In this document: positions 35,471 through 45,132 of the stretch, in pieces
Position numbering within the stretch: position 1 is the first letter of the stretch
Layout of the letters: each line of letters starts with the position of its first letter
From: JALFST01 sp022779285
GTDB lineage: Bacteria > Bacillota > Clostridia > Tissierellales > Peptoniphilaceae
Assembly (NCBI GenBank): GCA_050313895.1
Contig: JBNPMI010000006.1
DNA length: 64,000 nucleotides
Strand: one strand, 5' to 3'
Notes under the pieces: model-generated
The model's database searches: none
Told to the model about the DNA's origin: nothing
The model's input: only the letters and a program-made list of their open reading frames with translations
Made by a program: the position numbers and the translations under genes

Positions 35471-38128
35471 TTATTTGGTCTCAAACCAGCTCTTGCCAAT
35501 TTTCATGTCTGCGATAAGGGGCACGGCAAAATTTCCGATGCTTTGCATGATTTGCACAACGAGTTCGCCGATTTCCTCCGCCTCGTCTTCAGGCGCTTCC
35601 AAAATCAATTCATCATGTACCTGAAGCACGAGGCGTGCGCGGCTGTGTCTTTCTCTCAAGGCCTGATCCACCTGAAGCATTGCCATCTTGATAACATCCG
35701 CAGCCGTTCCCTGAATCGGTGTGTTGAGCGCAACACGTTCTCCGAAGCTGCGAATCGAATAATTTCTGCTTTTCAGCTCCGGAATATTTCTGCGGCGTCC
35801 AAAAGCCGTTTCTACGTACCCCTGCTCATGTGCCTGTTCCACAATGCGCGTCATATACTCGCGAATGGACGGATAGGTGTCCTTATATCCCTCGATATAA
35901 GCTTTGGCTTCAGCTCTGGAAATTCCCAAATCCTGAGACAAGCCATAGTCGCTGATTCCATAGATGATTCCGAAATTGACCGCTTTTGCATGAGATCGTT
36001 GAAGCGCTGTGACCTCTTCCAAAGGAATGTGATTCACCTCAGCAGCGGTTTTCCTATGAATGTCCTCACCCTGGCGGAAGGCCTCAAGCATTGTCTGATC
36101 TCCGCTCAGTGATGCCAGAATGCGCAATTCTATTTGAGAATAGTCAGCATCGATGAGAAGATTTCCCTCTTCGGCAACAAATACGGAACGAAGCTTTCTT
36201 CCCTCCTCCGTGCGAATGGGAATATTTTGCAAATTCGGCTCCGTTGAAGAAAGTCTGCCCGTTGCCGCAACATTTTGGCGGAAACAAGATCGTACACGCT
36301 GATCCGGATCAATGTATGGATAAAAGCCATCTATATAAGTACTCATCAGCTTAGACAGCTTTCTGTAGTTAAGAATTGCCCTTGCGATCGGGTGTACCTT
36401 CACGAGCTTTTCCAGCACATCGACATTTGTGGAATATCCGGTTTTCGTCTTTTTTCCATGAGGAAGCTTCATATGTTCAAAAAGGACCTCGCCCATTTGC
36501 TTTGGCGAATTGATATTGAAGCTCTCTCCGGCAAGCCCCAGGACCTCCGCCTCATATTTTTGTAACACTGCGGAAAACTCAACCTTCAGCTCGTCCAAAA
36601 CGTGAGTATCAACCGCCACTCCGTTTTTCTCCATCCGCGCCAGAACTCCTGCCAGCGGATTTTCAATCGTTTCATACAGCTCATACATTCCCATATCCTT
36701 GAGCTGTTGAGATACAATCTCTTTCGCCTTCCACAATGTCGTGAGCATGCCGGAAACAAAATTTCCCAAAGCGTCTTGCGAAAGCTCTGTAAATTCCATT
36801 CTGGATTTTCCCTTGCCAAGCAGGTCAACCGGACCCTGAATCGCTGCAAGTCCCGCAGCCTCCGCAAGTGAAGCTATGGAATAGCTCGAACGGTTGGGGT
36901 CGATCAGGTACTCCATCAGCATCATATCATCATAGGTGCCCTCCAGCAAAATGCCTGTTTTCCCAAGAAGCACCATGGCCTCCTTGATGTCATAGCCGAT
37001 CCAGTGACGCGTCTCATTTTGAAAGATCGGAGCGAATAATTCACAAAATTCGGTTTCATTTTCTGAAATATCCAAGATCCTCGTCCCTGAATTGTCATCG
37101 AAAAAACATGCAAATACGGGATACGCATGCTGATAGCTTTCTTCATTTCCGAGAATTGCAAAAGCACAGATTTTGTTCTCCTGAAGAGAGCTCGCCACAC
37201 TCTTCCAGTCTTTGTCATGAACCAATTCAAATTCATAGCTTTGTACAATTTCAGGCGCATCAACGGCAAAACGGGAAGCCAGAGTTTTGAACTCCAGGCG
37301 TGTCAAGCGATCCATCAATTTCTCTCTATCCATAGGCTTCGGCGTATAATGAAGCGGATCCGTTTCCATGGGCACCTCCCGGAAAATGGTTCCCAATTTG
37401 CGGCTCAAATACGCTAAATTCCGATTTTCCTCCAGATTCTGCCTTAATTTCTTTCCTGCAATGGAATCAATATTTTCATATACTCCATCAATGCTTGTAT
37501 ATTCCCGAATCAATTTCAATGCGGTTTTTTCGCCGACTCCCGGAACCCCCGGAATATTATCCGAGGGATCTCCCTGCAGTCCCTTGACCTCGATGAGCTG
37601 CTGCGGCTGTAAACCGTATTTTTCCCGGATCCACTCGCAGTTTACAATTTCCAGCTCGGAAATACCTTTCTTCGTGAAGAGCACATCGGTAAGCGAATCC
37701 ACCAGCTGAAAATAGTCTCGGTCTCCCGTCAGGAGATAGCTCTGCAGGCCACGCCCCTCTGCATGCCTGGCTAATGTGCCGATCAAATCATCCGCTTCAT
37801 ATCCATCCATATCAATATGGCATACGCCCATGGCGTCTAAAACATCCTTCACAATGCCGAATTGGGAAGAGAGCTCGCTCGGCGTTTCCTGACGGTTCGC
37901 TTTATATGCCTCATAGTCTTTTTTTCGAAATGTCGGAGTGCTTTTATCAAAAGCCACCACCACATAATCGGGAGAAAGCATATCCACCGCCTTCAAATAC
38001 ATATTTAAAAAACCGTATACGCCGTTCGTATAGATTCCGTCCTTTGTTGTCAGGTTTCGAATTGCATAAAACGCTCGAAACAATAAACCCGAACCGTCAA
38101 TCATCAGGAATTTCTTTTTTTCTTCCAT
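35471..38128 (-). CDS. polA: DNA polymerase I
   Basis: 885-residue Pol I. The N-terminal 5'-3' exonuclease (about 1-290; GSGLLFRAFYA, GYEADDLIGT, GDPSDNIPGVPGVGEKTA) is followed by a 3'-5' exonuclease-like domain (about 295-480). In that domain the first catalytic DxE is missing, reading CAFAILGNEES, so proofreading is probably lost as in many Gram-positive Pol I. The polymerase domain (DADYSQIELRIL, YGISDYGLS, VHDELILEAP) is intact. The start at 38128 follows GAGGAGGCGG; the frame upstream runs toward the tRNA terminator and is not conserved. Confidence 0.96.
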   Translation of the reverse strand: MEEKKKFLMIDGSGLLFRAFYAIRNLTTKDGIYTNGVYGFLNMYLKAVDMLSPDYVVVAFDKSTPTFRKKDYEAYKANRQETPSELSSQFGIVKDVLDAMGVCHIDMDGYEADDLIGTLARHAEGRGLQSYLLTGDRDYFQLVDSLTDVLFTKKGISELEIVNCEWIREKYGLQPQQLIEVKGLQGDPSDNIPGVPGVGEKTALKLIREYTSIDGVYENIDSIAGKKLRQNLEENRNLAYLSRKLGTIFREVPMETDPLHYTPKPMDREKLMDRLTRLEFKTLASRFAVDAPEIVQSYEFELVHDKDWKSVASSLQENKICAFAILGNEESYQHAYPVFACFFDDNSGTRILDISENETEFCELFAPIFQNETRHWIGYDIKEAMVLLGKTGILLEGTYDDMMLMEYLIDPNRSSYSIASLAEAAGLAAIQGPVDLLGKGKSRMEFTELSQDALGNFVSGMLTTLWKAKEIVSQQLKDMGMYELYETIENPLAGVLARMEKNGVAVDTHVLDELKVEFSAVLQKYEAEVLGLAGESFNINSPKQMGEVLFEHMKLPHGKKTKTGYSTNVDVLEKLVKVHPIARAILNYRKLSKLMSTYIDGFYPYIDPDQRVRSCFRQNVAATGRLSSTEPNLQNIPIRTEEGRKLRSVFVAEEGNLLIDADYSQIELRILASLSGDQTMLEAFRQGEDIHRKTAAEVNHIPLEEVTALQRSHAKAVNFGIIYGISDYGLSQDLGISRAEAKAYIEGYKDTYPSIREYMTRIVEQAHEQGYVETAFGRRRNIPELKSRNYSIRSFGERVALNTPIQGTAADVIKMAMLQVDQALRERHSRARLVLQVHDELILEAPEDEAEEIGELVVQIMQSIGNFAVPLIADMKIGKSWFETK

Positions 38129-38186
38129 TTCAGCCGCCTCCTCGGTGTTGCTTTCCACGGACATGCCATGACATGGTTTCGTATAC

Positions 38187-38210
38187 AAAAAAAGCCACGC
38201 ATTGCGTGGC
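38187..38210 (-). terminator. Terminator after tRNA-Leu(CAA)
   Basis: GCCACGCA/TGCGTGGC stem-loop followed on the minus strand by seven T. It lies four bases past the tRNA 3' end, so polA needs its own start or readthrough. Confidence 0.9.
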
Positions 38211-38213
38211 TTA

Positions 38214-38298
38214 TGCTGGTGGTGGGACTTGAACCCACACGCGGGGATACCGCAACAGATTTTGAGTCTGTCTCGTCTGCCAATTCCGACACACCAGC
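38214..38298 (-). tRNA. tRNA-Leu (CAA)
   Basis: Class II tRNA on the minus strand with acceptor GCTGGTG/CACCAGC, anticodon loop CTCAAAA (anticodon CAA), a long variable arm and T loop TTCAAGT. CCA is not encoded. Confidence 0.94.
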
Positions 38299-38308
38299 TT
38301 GCCGAAGT

Positions 38309-38337
38309 ATTCTATCAAAAATATTTCGATCACGCAA
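38309..38337 (-). promoter_or_regulatory. Promoter of tRNA-Leu(CAA)
   Basis: TTGCGT (38337-38332) and TAGAAT (38314-38309) on the minus strand, 17-base spacer, eleven bases before the tRNA. Confidence 0.7.
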
Positions 38338-38498
38338 ATTCTTTTTCAGTATATCATGAATTGCCAAGCCGATCTCTCATGCTATATGGATCATCAATTA
38401 TGGGATAATTTTGATGAAAATGAAGCAAAATAATACTTATGATTGCTATCACATTTTCTTGTTTGCAGTTACAATTAAGAAATAGAAAAGGAGGCCGC

Positions 38499-40376
38499 AT
38501 GGAATTCACAAGCTCTCAAATGGAAGCCATCTCTCATAAAAACGGACCTTGTCTTGTTCTGGCGGTTCCCGGCGCCGGCAAAACGACCGTGCTGCTCGCA
38601 CGAATCCAATCGCTCCTGAATGCCGGAATTCCCGCAAATCAAATCGCATCCATCACATTTTCTCGTCAGCAGGCCAGGGACATGCAGGCTCGCTTTTTTT
38701 CGGTTCACGACAAAAAGCAAGGAGAACCGGCCTTCTCTACAATCCACGCATTTTGTTTTCAGATACTCCGTCATTATGCTGCACAAAAAAATGAGATGTT
38801 GTCTCTGATTGAAGGACATCCCAAATGGAGTAAATATCAGTTCTTAAGAGAACGCTTCGCCTTTTATCAAAACCGCGCCATTACGGAGGAGGAAACGGAG
38901 GATTATTTCCGAATCGACGGTTACTTGAAAAATGCGCTCATGACCTATGAGCAATATCGGATAAAAAGTGGAGAAAGTTTCCCTCACTTTCAAGAGATTT
39001 CGCATGATTATATTCAATTTAAGGAGTCTCATAATCTCATCGATTTTGATGATATGCTGATCCGAACCTTGCAGATTCTGGATCAGGATCCGGATTTGCT
39101 GAACTCTCTTCGCAGGCGTTTTCCGTTTTTACAGGTAGACGAAGCTCAGGATACATCCTTGATTCAATGGAGAATCATTCAGCTTTTAGCTGCTCCGGAA
39201 AACAATCTTCTTATGGTCGCGGATGATGATCAGTCCATCTATGGATTTCGAGGCGCCGATCCCCAATATCTCCTTCAATTCAAGAAATTTTATCCGGATG
39301 CAAAAATTATACTCATGCAGGAGAACTATCGTTCCTCATCGAATATTGTGGAAATCGCCTCCCATTTCATTGTCAAAAACAACGATCGATATGAAAAGAA
39401 TATCACTGCAACACAAGAAGGCAATGATCGGGTACGGATTCTTCTCGTAAAATCCCTGTCACGGCAGCTTCAGGAAATAAAAAAAGAACTCGCCATGCAG
39501 AATAAAAATGAGACCACCGCAATTCTCTTTCGTAATAATCTCTCCGCAATTGCCATAGCTGAGCTTTTTCAACAAATGAATCTCCATTTTTCGAGCAATG
39601 CCGACCCCCATAAGTTTTTTCGGAATCCCATTCTTGCGGATATCCTGCACATTCTTCATTTTTCTGTCGATCCGACCGATTTGAGAACATTCCAAAAAAT
39701 CTACTATAAACTCGGCGCCTATTTAAAGAAAATCTTTCTGGAGAAAATCTCTGTATTAGATCCGTATCTGCCCGTCCTGGAAAGGCTGGCCGAGCTTCCT
39801 GATACACAAAATCGTTTTTACCGAGAAAAAATCGGATCTTTACAGGCTTCTTTTTCCCGTTTACGCTTTCTTTCGCCGAAGGATGCGATCGATGAGATCC
39901 TTGTCCGGCTTGGTTATGGACAATATCTTCAGGAGCATTCCCGCCGACAGAAGAAGCCTCTGGCTCAAAGTTACCGAACGATCGAAACGCTCCGCATAAT
40001 TGCGGAAGCCTCCGCTGATTTTCCTGATCTTGAGCGGCATCTGAAAAAGCTCTACGACTCGCTCCTCCATCCCTCAGACATAAGCAATGTCACTCTCTCC
40101 ACGATCCACGGTGCCAAAGGCTTAGAATACGATAATGTCTGGCTGATTGATCTGATTCAGGAGGAGTTTCCCTCAATGTCGGCTCTGGAAAATTTGCGGC
40201 ACGGAGACGCAGACCTGCTGGAGGAGGAACGCCGCCTTTTTTATGTGGGGATCACTCGCGCAAAAAAAAGATTGCGGCTCATTGGACGAACCGCAATTGA
40301 TGGCAAAAAACAGGATTATTCTCAATTTCTCGATGAATTAACGAGCGGAAAAATTCGCCGGAAAAGAAGAAAATGA
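38499..40376 (+). CDS. UvrD/PcrA-like superfamily 1 helicase
   Basis: 625-residue 3'-5' helicase, shorter than PcrA (about 720-750). Motif I is AVPGAGKTTVLLAR (about 22-35), motif II VDEAQDTS, motif III DDDQSIYGFRGA, motif V STIHGAKGLEYD and motif VI YVGITRAKKRL. All catalytic motifs look intact, and the missing length is at the C-terminus. The start at 38499 follows AAAAGGAGGCC; the frame from 38439 has no site. It is monocistronic and ends three bases from the convergent phosphoesterase. It may be a second UvrD-type helicase beside a longer PcrA elsewhere. Confidence 0.9.
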   Translation: MEFTSSQMEAISHKNGPCLVLAVPGAGKTTVLLARIQSLLNAGIPANQIASITFSRQQARDMQARFFSVHDKKQGEPAFSTIHAFCFQILRHYAAQKNEMLSLIEGHPKWSKYQFLRERFAFYQNRAITEEETEDYFRIDGYLKNALMTYEQYRIKSGESFPHFQEISHDYIQFKESHNLIDFDDMLIRTLQILDQDPDLLNSLRRRFPFLQVDEAQDTSLIQWRIIQLLAAPENNLLMVADDDQSIYGFRGADPQYLLQFKKFYPDAKIILMQENYRSSSNIVEIASHFIVKNNDRYEKNITATQEGNDRVRILLVKSLSRQLQEIKKELAMQNKNETTAILFRNNLSAIAIAELFQQMNLHFSSNADPHKFFRNPILADILHILHFSVDPTDLRTFQKIYYKLGAYLKKIFLEKISVLDPYLPVLERLAELPDTQNRFYREKIGSLQASFSRLRFLSPKDAIDEILVRLGYGQYLQEHSRRQKKPLAQSYRTIETLRIIAEASADFPDLERHLKKLYDSLLHPSDISNVTLSTIHGAKGLEYDNVWLIDLIQEEFPSMSALENLRHGDADLLEEERRLFYVGITRAKKRLRLIGRTAIDGKKQDYSQFLDELTSGKIRRKRRK

Positions 40377-40379
40377 TGA

Positions 40380-40937
40380 TTATACGGAGCCTTGCGGCCG
40401 CATGGAACGTTCACAATCCCTTTTATTCGCTGTCACTAATTCATCAAAGCAGAGCGGACGATATCCGATCACATCTACCCCGCAGTTCAGCGCCTTCGGC
40501 AGCATTCTCACTCTTTCCTGTGTTAAAGAGGGATGATTGTGTATGTGCCCATAGAGATGCCATGTTCCATAGTAATAACCGTCCCACTCCAATAAGGGAT
40601 AATGAAATAAGTCCAACCGATGTCTTCCATCCTGAATCACAAGATAGTCCGCGATCTCTTCAAAATAGGTGTGTAAACAAGGATTTTCCCGAATGATGCC
40701 GTCATGATTGCCACAGATCAGATGCAGACGACCCTTCAGCCTGATCAGATATTGCTCCGGCTCAGCTACGCGATGCATCAGATCACCGATAATATACACA
40801 TCATCCCATTCTCGCACCGTCCTGTTCCATGACGAAATCATAAATTCGTCCATCTCCTCGACCGTTTCAAACGGGCGGTGACAAAAATCAATCACGCGCT
40901 CATCGCCAAAATGACAGTCGGCGATGTAATAATTCAT
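40380..40937 (-). CDS. Small calcineurin-like metallophosphoesterase
   Basis: 185-residue metallophosphoesterase with the metal ligands ADCHFGD, IIGDLMHR, CGNHDG, FHYPLLEW and LYGHIHNH, a complete set. Family members of this size hydrolyse nucleotides or phosphodiesters; the substrate is unknown. It lies 22 bases after the pseudouridine synthase in the same direction and may be the last gene of the response regulator-synthase unit. No terminator separates its end from the convergent helicase. Confidence 0.87.
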   Translation of the reverse strand: MNYYIADCHFGDERVIDFCHRPFETVEEMDEFMISSWNRTVREWDDVYIIGDLMHRVAEPEQYLIRLKGRLHLICGNHDGIIRENPCLHTYFEEIADYLVIQDGRHRLDLFHYPLLEWDGYYYGTWHLYGHIHNHPSLTQERVRMLPKALNCGVDVIGYRPLCFDELVTANKRDCERSMRPQGSV

Positions 40938-40959
40938 CTTTCCCCTCTTCCTATGTTTC

Positions 40960-41685
40960 TTAATTCACTGTCGTTTTCCTGACAAGTCCGCGCAGTGTGT
41001 CCAATTCTTCCTTCGTCAACTCACGATACTCTCCGTATGCAAGTCGAGGATCCAAGCGCAACGTCCCCATGGAAATTCTTTTTAATTGTAAAACCTTTTT
41101 CCCTCGTAATGCAAACATTCTTTTTACCTGATGATATTTTCCCTCCATAATATGAACCAGCGCTTTTTTTGTATCCAGAATTTGCAATTCAGCAGGCATT
41201 GTCCATATTTTTTCAGGCTCAAGGAAAAAACCTTTTTGAAAGGCTTGCCGGTCTTCTTCTGTAACATCGTCATCCAATAGTGCTTCGTATCCCTTCTGAA
41301 CGTGATGCTTCGGTGAAAGCAGCTCATGTGCCAAGCGGCCGTCATTGGTTATCAGAAGAAGACCGGTTGTGTCCTTATCTAATCTGCCAACGGGAAACAG
41401 ATCCGGCACTTGATCCTCATCTCGAATGAAATCTATGACGGTTGTACGATGATCTCGAGTCGCTGATAAAGCATCGACGGGCTTATTCATCATATAGTAT
41501 CGGTATTTTCTATATGAAAGTATCGTTTCATCCACGGTAACGGCATCGGTTTCTTCAATTTTCGTTTTACCGGCTACAATCACTTTTCCATTTACATGAA
41601 CATGCCCTTCCGCAATCAGGTGATTTACCTCTTTGCGAGATCCTATTCCCGAATTTGCTAAAAACTTATCCAAGCGCAGCTTCAT
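40960..41685 (-). CDS. RsuA-family rRNA pseudouridine synthase
   Basis: 241-residue enzyme with an N-terminal S4 RNA-binding domain (MKLRLDKFLANSGIGSRKE, about 1-60) and a catalytic domain with GRLDKDTTGLLL, whose aspartate (about 103) is the nucleophile. The closest family is 16S rRNA uridine-516 synthase (RsuA); target site is an inference. Seven bases after the degenerate response regulator, with TGAGGAG as ribosome binding site inside the end of that gene. Confidence 0.9.
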   Translation of the reverse strand: MKLRLDKFLANSGIGSRKEVNHLIAEGHVHVNGKVIVAGKTKIEETDAVTVDETILSYRKYRYYMMNKPVDALSATRDHRTTVIDFIRDEDQVPDLFPVGRLDKDTTGLLLITNDGRLAHELLSPKHHVQKGYEALLDDDVTEEDRQAFQKGFFLEPEKIWTMPAELQILDTKKALVHIMEGKYHQVKRMFALRGKKVLQLKRISMGTLRLDPRLAYGEYRELTKEELDTLRGLVRKTTVN

Positions 41686-41692
41686 CGACTCC

Positions 41693-42379
41693 TCACAACA
41701 GTTCTTTTTGGAAGCGATACCCTCGCCCCCATACAGTTCGAATCAGATTTGGAAATCCCAGCTTCGAACATTTGGTACGTATCCGGCGCACATATACGTC
41801 CGCTGTTCGGCTTTGACTGTCCGTTTCTCCTCCAAGCTTTGTCAGCAGCTGCGTTCTGCTGACCACAGCGCCTTCCGCAGCCCAGAGATGATAGAAGACC
41901 TCAAATTCACGCATCGTAAGCTCAATTTGGTTTTGTTGATAGCTGAGCGTATGATGTATGAAATCTGCCTCGATTTGACCGATTTCCATTACGGCGTTTT
42001 TTTTACCGGTATCCTTCCGGGTTTTCCACCGCCGAAGCACACAGCGAATCCGTGACTTCAGTTCGAGGAAATCGATTGGAAAGCGCATATAATCGTCATA
42101 TCCGTATTCTAAGCAAAGGACAGCCTCCGTGCTTGTGGAATGCTCAGAAACAACTATCATGGGAACAAAAACGTCATCCTCCATGCGTCTGCGAAAATCC
42201 AGAGCATTTCCGTCCTCCAGTTGACTGCCGACAAGACAAAATTGGAACTCTTGTTTTGTCAATAGCTCATGAGCGCATGCAATTGTCGACGCTTCATAAA
42301 CAATCATACCATCCGTTTCGAGACTGTACTTCAAATCTTCTACGAATTCCCGATCCCGATGCGCAATCATCAATTGCAT
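41693..42379 (-). CDS. OmpR-type response regulator with degenerate receiver
   Basis: 228-residue protein with an N-terminal receiver-like domain (1-115) and a C-terminal winged helix (about 130-228: TMREFEVFYHLWAAEGAVVSR, ADVYVRRIRTK, TVWGRGYRF, typical of OmpR/PhoB). The receiver has lost its switch residues: the acidic pair is HRD near residue 7-9, the phospho-acceptor position reads LVGSQL (glycine 51), and the conserved KP is FP in YMRFPID. It therefore probably works without phosphorylation. No histidine kinase is adjacent. Cotranscribed with the pseudouridine synthase. Targets unknown. Confidence 0.9.
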   Translation of the reverse strand: MQLMIAHRDREFVEDLKYSLETDGMIVYEASTIACAHELLTKQEFQFCLVGSQLEDGNALDFRRRMEDDVFVPMIVVSEHSTSTEAVLCLEYGYDDYMRFPIDFLELKSRIRCVLRRWKTRKDTGKKNAVMEIGQIEADFIHHTLSYQQNQIELTMREFEVFYHLWAAEGAVVSRTQLLTKLGGETDSQSRTADVYVRRIRTKCSKLGFPNLIRTVWGRGYRFQKELL

Positions 42380-42436
42380 CTCCAGCCTCCTTTCTTGCTA
42401 TGCATACCATATCAGGAATTTCATGATTTGAAAAGA

Positions 42437-42943
42437 CTAATTGCGGTCCGGCTTTTTGTTTGAAGGTCCGGCCCGAAAAATCCTTTCATATTCCAATGCC
42501 AGACGATCAATCACCTCTGCATTTTTCCGATAGAAGGTGCTGCGTGAGAAAAAAAGGGTTCCGCAGATCACACGAACGGACAATTGTTCAAAATATCGAA
42601 GCTTAACAAGCTTCAATGCATCTTCATCCAGATTGAACAAAAGAAGCTGCATCAGTTGATGTTCTGCCCGCAGATCATATAAATGCTGCAGGATATTTTC
42701 TTTTTCCACCACCAGGACCTCTTGTATTGATTTTTTTGTCGTTTCTCCCGTCTTGCTGCATTGCAATGCAGGAGCATGTACACCTCCCGTTCTTTCTCGA
42801 ATTTGATAATCCGTACTCCACTCCCGAATCAGATCGTCCTCCTCAATTCTTTTCAGTTTCTTCAGGTTTGACTGATATCCTTCCAACATTCTGAGCACGT
42901 TTTTTCTGGATTCCTCCGAAGAAATATAGATATGTCTTTTCAT
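42437..42943 (-). CDS. ArpU/RinA-like HTH protein, function unknown
   Basis: 168-residue protein. The N-terminal two thirds look helical and charged; the C-terminal part (about 105-155) has DALKLVKLRYFEQLS followed by FSRSTFYRKNAEVIDRL. That pattern is the sigma-region-4-like HTH seen in phage late-gene regulators of the ArpU/RinA or DUF1492 type. No other phage gene is nearby, so it may be a relic or a domesticated regulator. GAAGGG precedes the ATG. It lies downstream of groEL but is separated by the groEL terminator. Identity of the family is my recall of the HTH pattern. Confidence 0.6.
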   Translation of the reverse strand: MKRHIYISSEESRKNVLRMLEGYQSNLKKLKRIEEDDLIREWSTDYQIRERTGGVHAPALQCSKTGETTKKSIQEVLVVEKENILQHLYDLRAEHQLMQLLLFNLDEDALKLVKLRYFEQLSVRVICGTLFFSRSTFYRKNAEVIDRLALEYERIFRAGPSNKKPDRN

Positions 42944-43111
42944 TTTTCCCTTCTTTCTATGGTTTTTGATGCCCAGAGATGAACGATACCTGTTTTCCCG
43001 TGTTTTTTTAATTGTAGCATGAAAAAAACAAAAGAATTTCCCATATATCCGATTTTTTGTCTACTTTTTCGATATAAATTGTAACATTTAGTTTTTTTTC
43101 TAAAAAATACT

Positions 43112-43145
43112 AAAAAAAAAGCGGGAGCCGAAGCTCCCGCTTTCT
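43112..43145 (-). terminator. groESL terminator
   Basis: GCGGGAGC-CGAA-GCTCCCGC (43121-43140), followed on the minus strand by a run of nine T (43120-43112). Begins 15 bases after the groEL stop. Confidence 0.93.
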
Positions 43146-43155
43146 GTAACAATGA

Positions 43156-44787
43156 TTAATATGCCCCGTATCCCGGACCGCCGGCAGGCATCTGCGGCTC
43201 AGCCGGCTCCGGCTTAGGCACGTCGCTGACAGCCGCTTCTGTTGTCAGAAGCATGCTTGCAATCGATACGGCATTCTGGAGCGCTGAACGTGTAACCTTG
43301 GTCGGATCCACGATTCCTGCCTCGAACATATCGACATATTCTTCTTTATATGCATCGAAGCCATGACCAATAGCGGCTTTCTTTACATGATCGACAATGA
43401 CGGATGGCTCCAAGCCTGCATTGGTGACGATCTGGCGAAGCGGTTCCTCCAAAGCGCGCACGATGATCTTACCGCCGATTTGCTCATCACCCTCAAGAGT
43501 CTCGACAAATTTATTTACGCTCTCAATCGCATCCAACAGTGCAACACCGCCGCCGGCTACAATTCCCTCCTGTACAGCCGCACGGGTTGCGGAAAGGGCG
43601 TCCTCAATTCTCAGCTTCTTATCCTTCATTTCCGTTTCGGTCGTTGCACCTACGCGAAGCACCGCAACACCTCCGGAGAGCTTTCCAAGACGTTCCTTCA
43701 GCTTCTCCTTATCGTAATCGGAGTCGGTATTTTCGATTTGTGTATGAATCTGCGCAATACGCTCTTCCAACTGCTTCTTGTCACCTTCACCGCCGACAAT
43801 GACCGTGTTCTCCTTGTCAATGTTGACCTTTGCTGCAGAACCGAGCTGTGTAATATCCGTATCCTTAAGCTCCAGACCGAGATCTGCCGTAATGACCTGT
43901 CCACCTGTTAAAATGGCGATATCCTGAAGCATTTCCTTACGACGATCGCCATATCCGGGAGCCTTAATGGCTACGCAATTGAAGGTTCCGCGAATCTTAT
44001 TCAAAACAAGCGTAGCAAGAGCTTCACCTTCCACATCTTCAGCAATAATCAAAAGCGGTCTTCCGCTTTTCACAATCTGCTCCAAGAGCGGAAGCAGCTC
44101 CTGAATGTTCGATACCTTTTTATCTGTCAAAAGAATATAAGGATGATCCATTTCTGCAACCATCTTATCCGTGTCGCTCACCATGTATGGCGACAGATAG
44201 CCGCGATCAAACTGCATACCCTCGACTACCTCAAGCTGATTAGCCATGGACTTCGAATCCTCTACCGTGATCACTCCGTCCTTGCCGACTTTTTCCATAG
44301 CTTCTGCAATCATGGCGCCGATTGTCTCATCGCCTGCGGAAATCGTACCTACATTCGTGATGGCTCCCATAGTATCAACAACCTTGGAATTCTGCTTGAG
44401 AACCTCTACGGTCTTATCGCAAGCCTTTTGCAGTCCCTTGCGAAGAACCATCGGATTTGCACCTGCCGCAACGTTGCGGAAGCCTTCACGGACAATCGCT
44501 TGTGCTAAAAGTGTTGCGGTCGTCGTTCCGTCACCCGCTACATCGTTCGTTTTGGTAGCAACCTCTTTGGCAAGCTGTGCTCCCATATTTTCAAACTTGT
44601 CCTCAAGCTCGATTTCCTTTGCAATGGTAACACCGTCATTGGTGATCACCGGTGAGCCATATGCTTTTTCCAGAACAACATTGCGGCCCTTGGGACCCAT
44701 CGTTACTTTTACAGCGTCCGCAAGCTTATTGACGCCGATTTGCATCTTCTTGCGCGCTTCATCTCCATAATTGATTTGTTTTGCCAT
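43156..44787 (-). CDS. groEL: Chaperonin GroEL
   Basis: 543-residue Hsp60 subunit. The whole length is canonical (AKQINYGDEARKKM at the start; NDVAGDGTTTATLLAQ, the ATP-site region; GVAVLRVGATTE later). The C-terminal tail ends in AGGPGYGAY instead of the usual GGM repeats. It folds proteins with GroES in the cytoplasm. Twenty bases after groES, under CIRCE control. Confidence 0.99.
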   Translation of the reverse strand: MAKQINYGDEARKKMQIGVNKLADAVKVTMGPKGRNVVLEKAYGSPVITNDGVTIAKEIELEDKFENMGAQLAKEVATKTNDVAGDGTTTATLLAQAIVREGFRNVAAGANPMVLRKGLQKACDKTVEVLKQNSKVVDTMGAITNVGTISAGDETIGAMIAEAMEKVGKDGVITVEDSKSMANQLEVVEGMQFDRGYLSPYMVSDTDKMVAEMDHPYILLTDKKVSNIQELLPLLEQIVKSGRPLLIIAEDVEGEALATLVLNKIRGTFNCVAIKAPGYGDRRKEMLQDIAILTGGQVITADLGLELKDTDITQLGSAAKVNIDKENTVIVGGEGDKKQLEERIAQIHTQIENTDSDYDKEKLKERLGKLSGGVAVLRVGATTETEMKDKKLRIEDALSATRAAVQEGIVAGGGVALLDAIESVNKFVETLEGDEQIGGKIIVRALEEPLRQIVTNAGLEPSVIVDHVKKAAIGHGFDAYKEEYVDMFEAGIVDPTKVTRSALQNAVSIASMLLTTEAAVSDVPKPEPAEPQMPAGGPGYGAY

Positions 44788-44807
44788 ATCGGTCTCCCTT
44801 CAAGCGA

Positions 44808-45092
44808 TTAGTCTTCTACAACAGCAAGTACATCTTCCAGCTTAATCACGATATATTCTTCACCGTCAAGCTTTACTTCCGTACCCGCATATTTGGAATA
44901 GATCACATGATCTCCAATTTGTACTGAATTTTTGTAGTCGTCATTATTGTGAATTTGATCACTGATTGCAGTGACCTCAGCATACTGTGGCTGCTCCTGT
45001 GCGGAGGATGGCAATACGATGCCCGACGCAGTAGTCTCTTCTTTTTCCAGCTTGCGAATCACGATACGTTCGCCAATCGGATTTAATTTCAT
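44808..45092 (-). CDS. groES: Co-chaperonin GroES
   Basis: 94-residue Hsp10 lid. The mobile-loop region EEETTASGIVLP and the C-terminal strand EYIVIKLEDVLAV are canonical. Two ATG codons are adjacent (45095, 45092); AGGAGG is five bases before the second, so 45092 is used. First gene of groES-groEL. Confidence 0.98.
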   Translation of the reverse strand: MKLNPIGERIVIRKLEKEETTASGIVLPSSAQEQPQYAEVTAISDQIHNNDDYKNSVQIGDHVIYSKYAGTEVKLDGEEYIVIKLEDVLAVVED

Positions 45093-45132
45093 CATTACCT
45101 CCTGTTACCAACTCTAATCCAATAGTTTATTA

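Noticed and set aside
42437..42943. Prophage
   Set aside because: A single phage-regulator-like gene with no integrase, terminase, capsid or attachment site around it.
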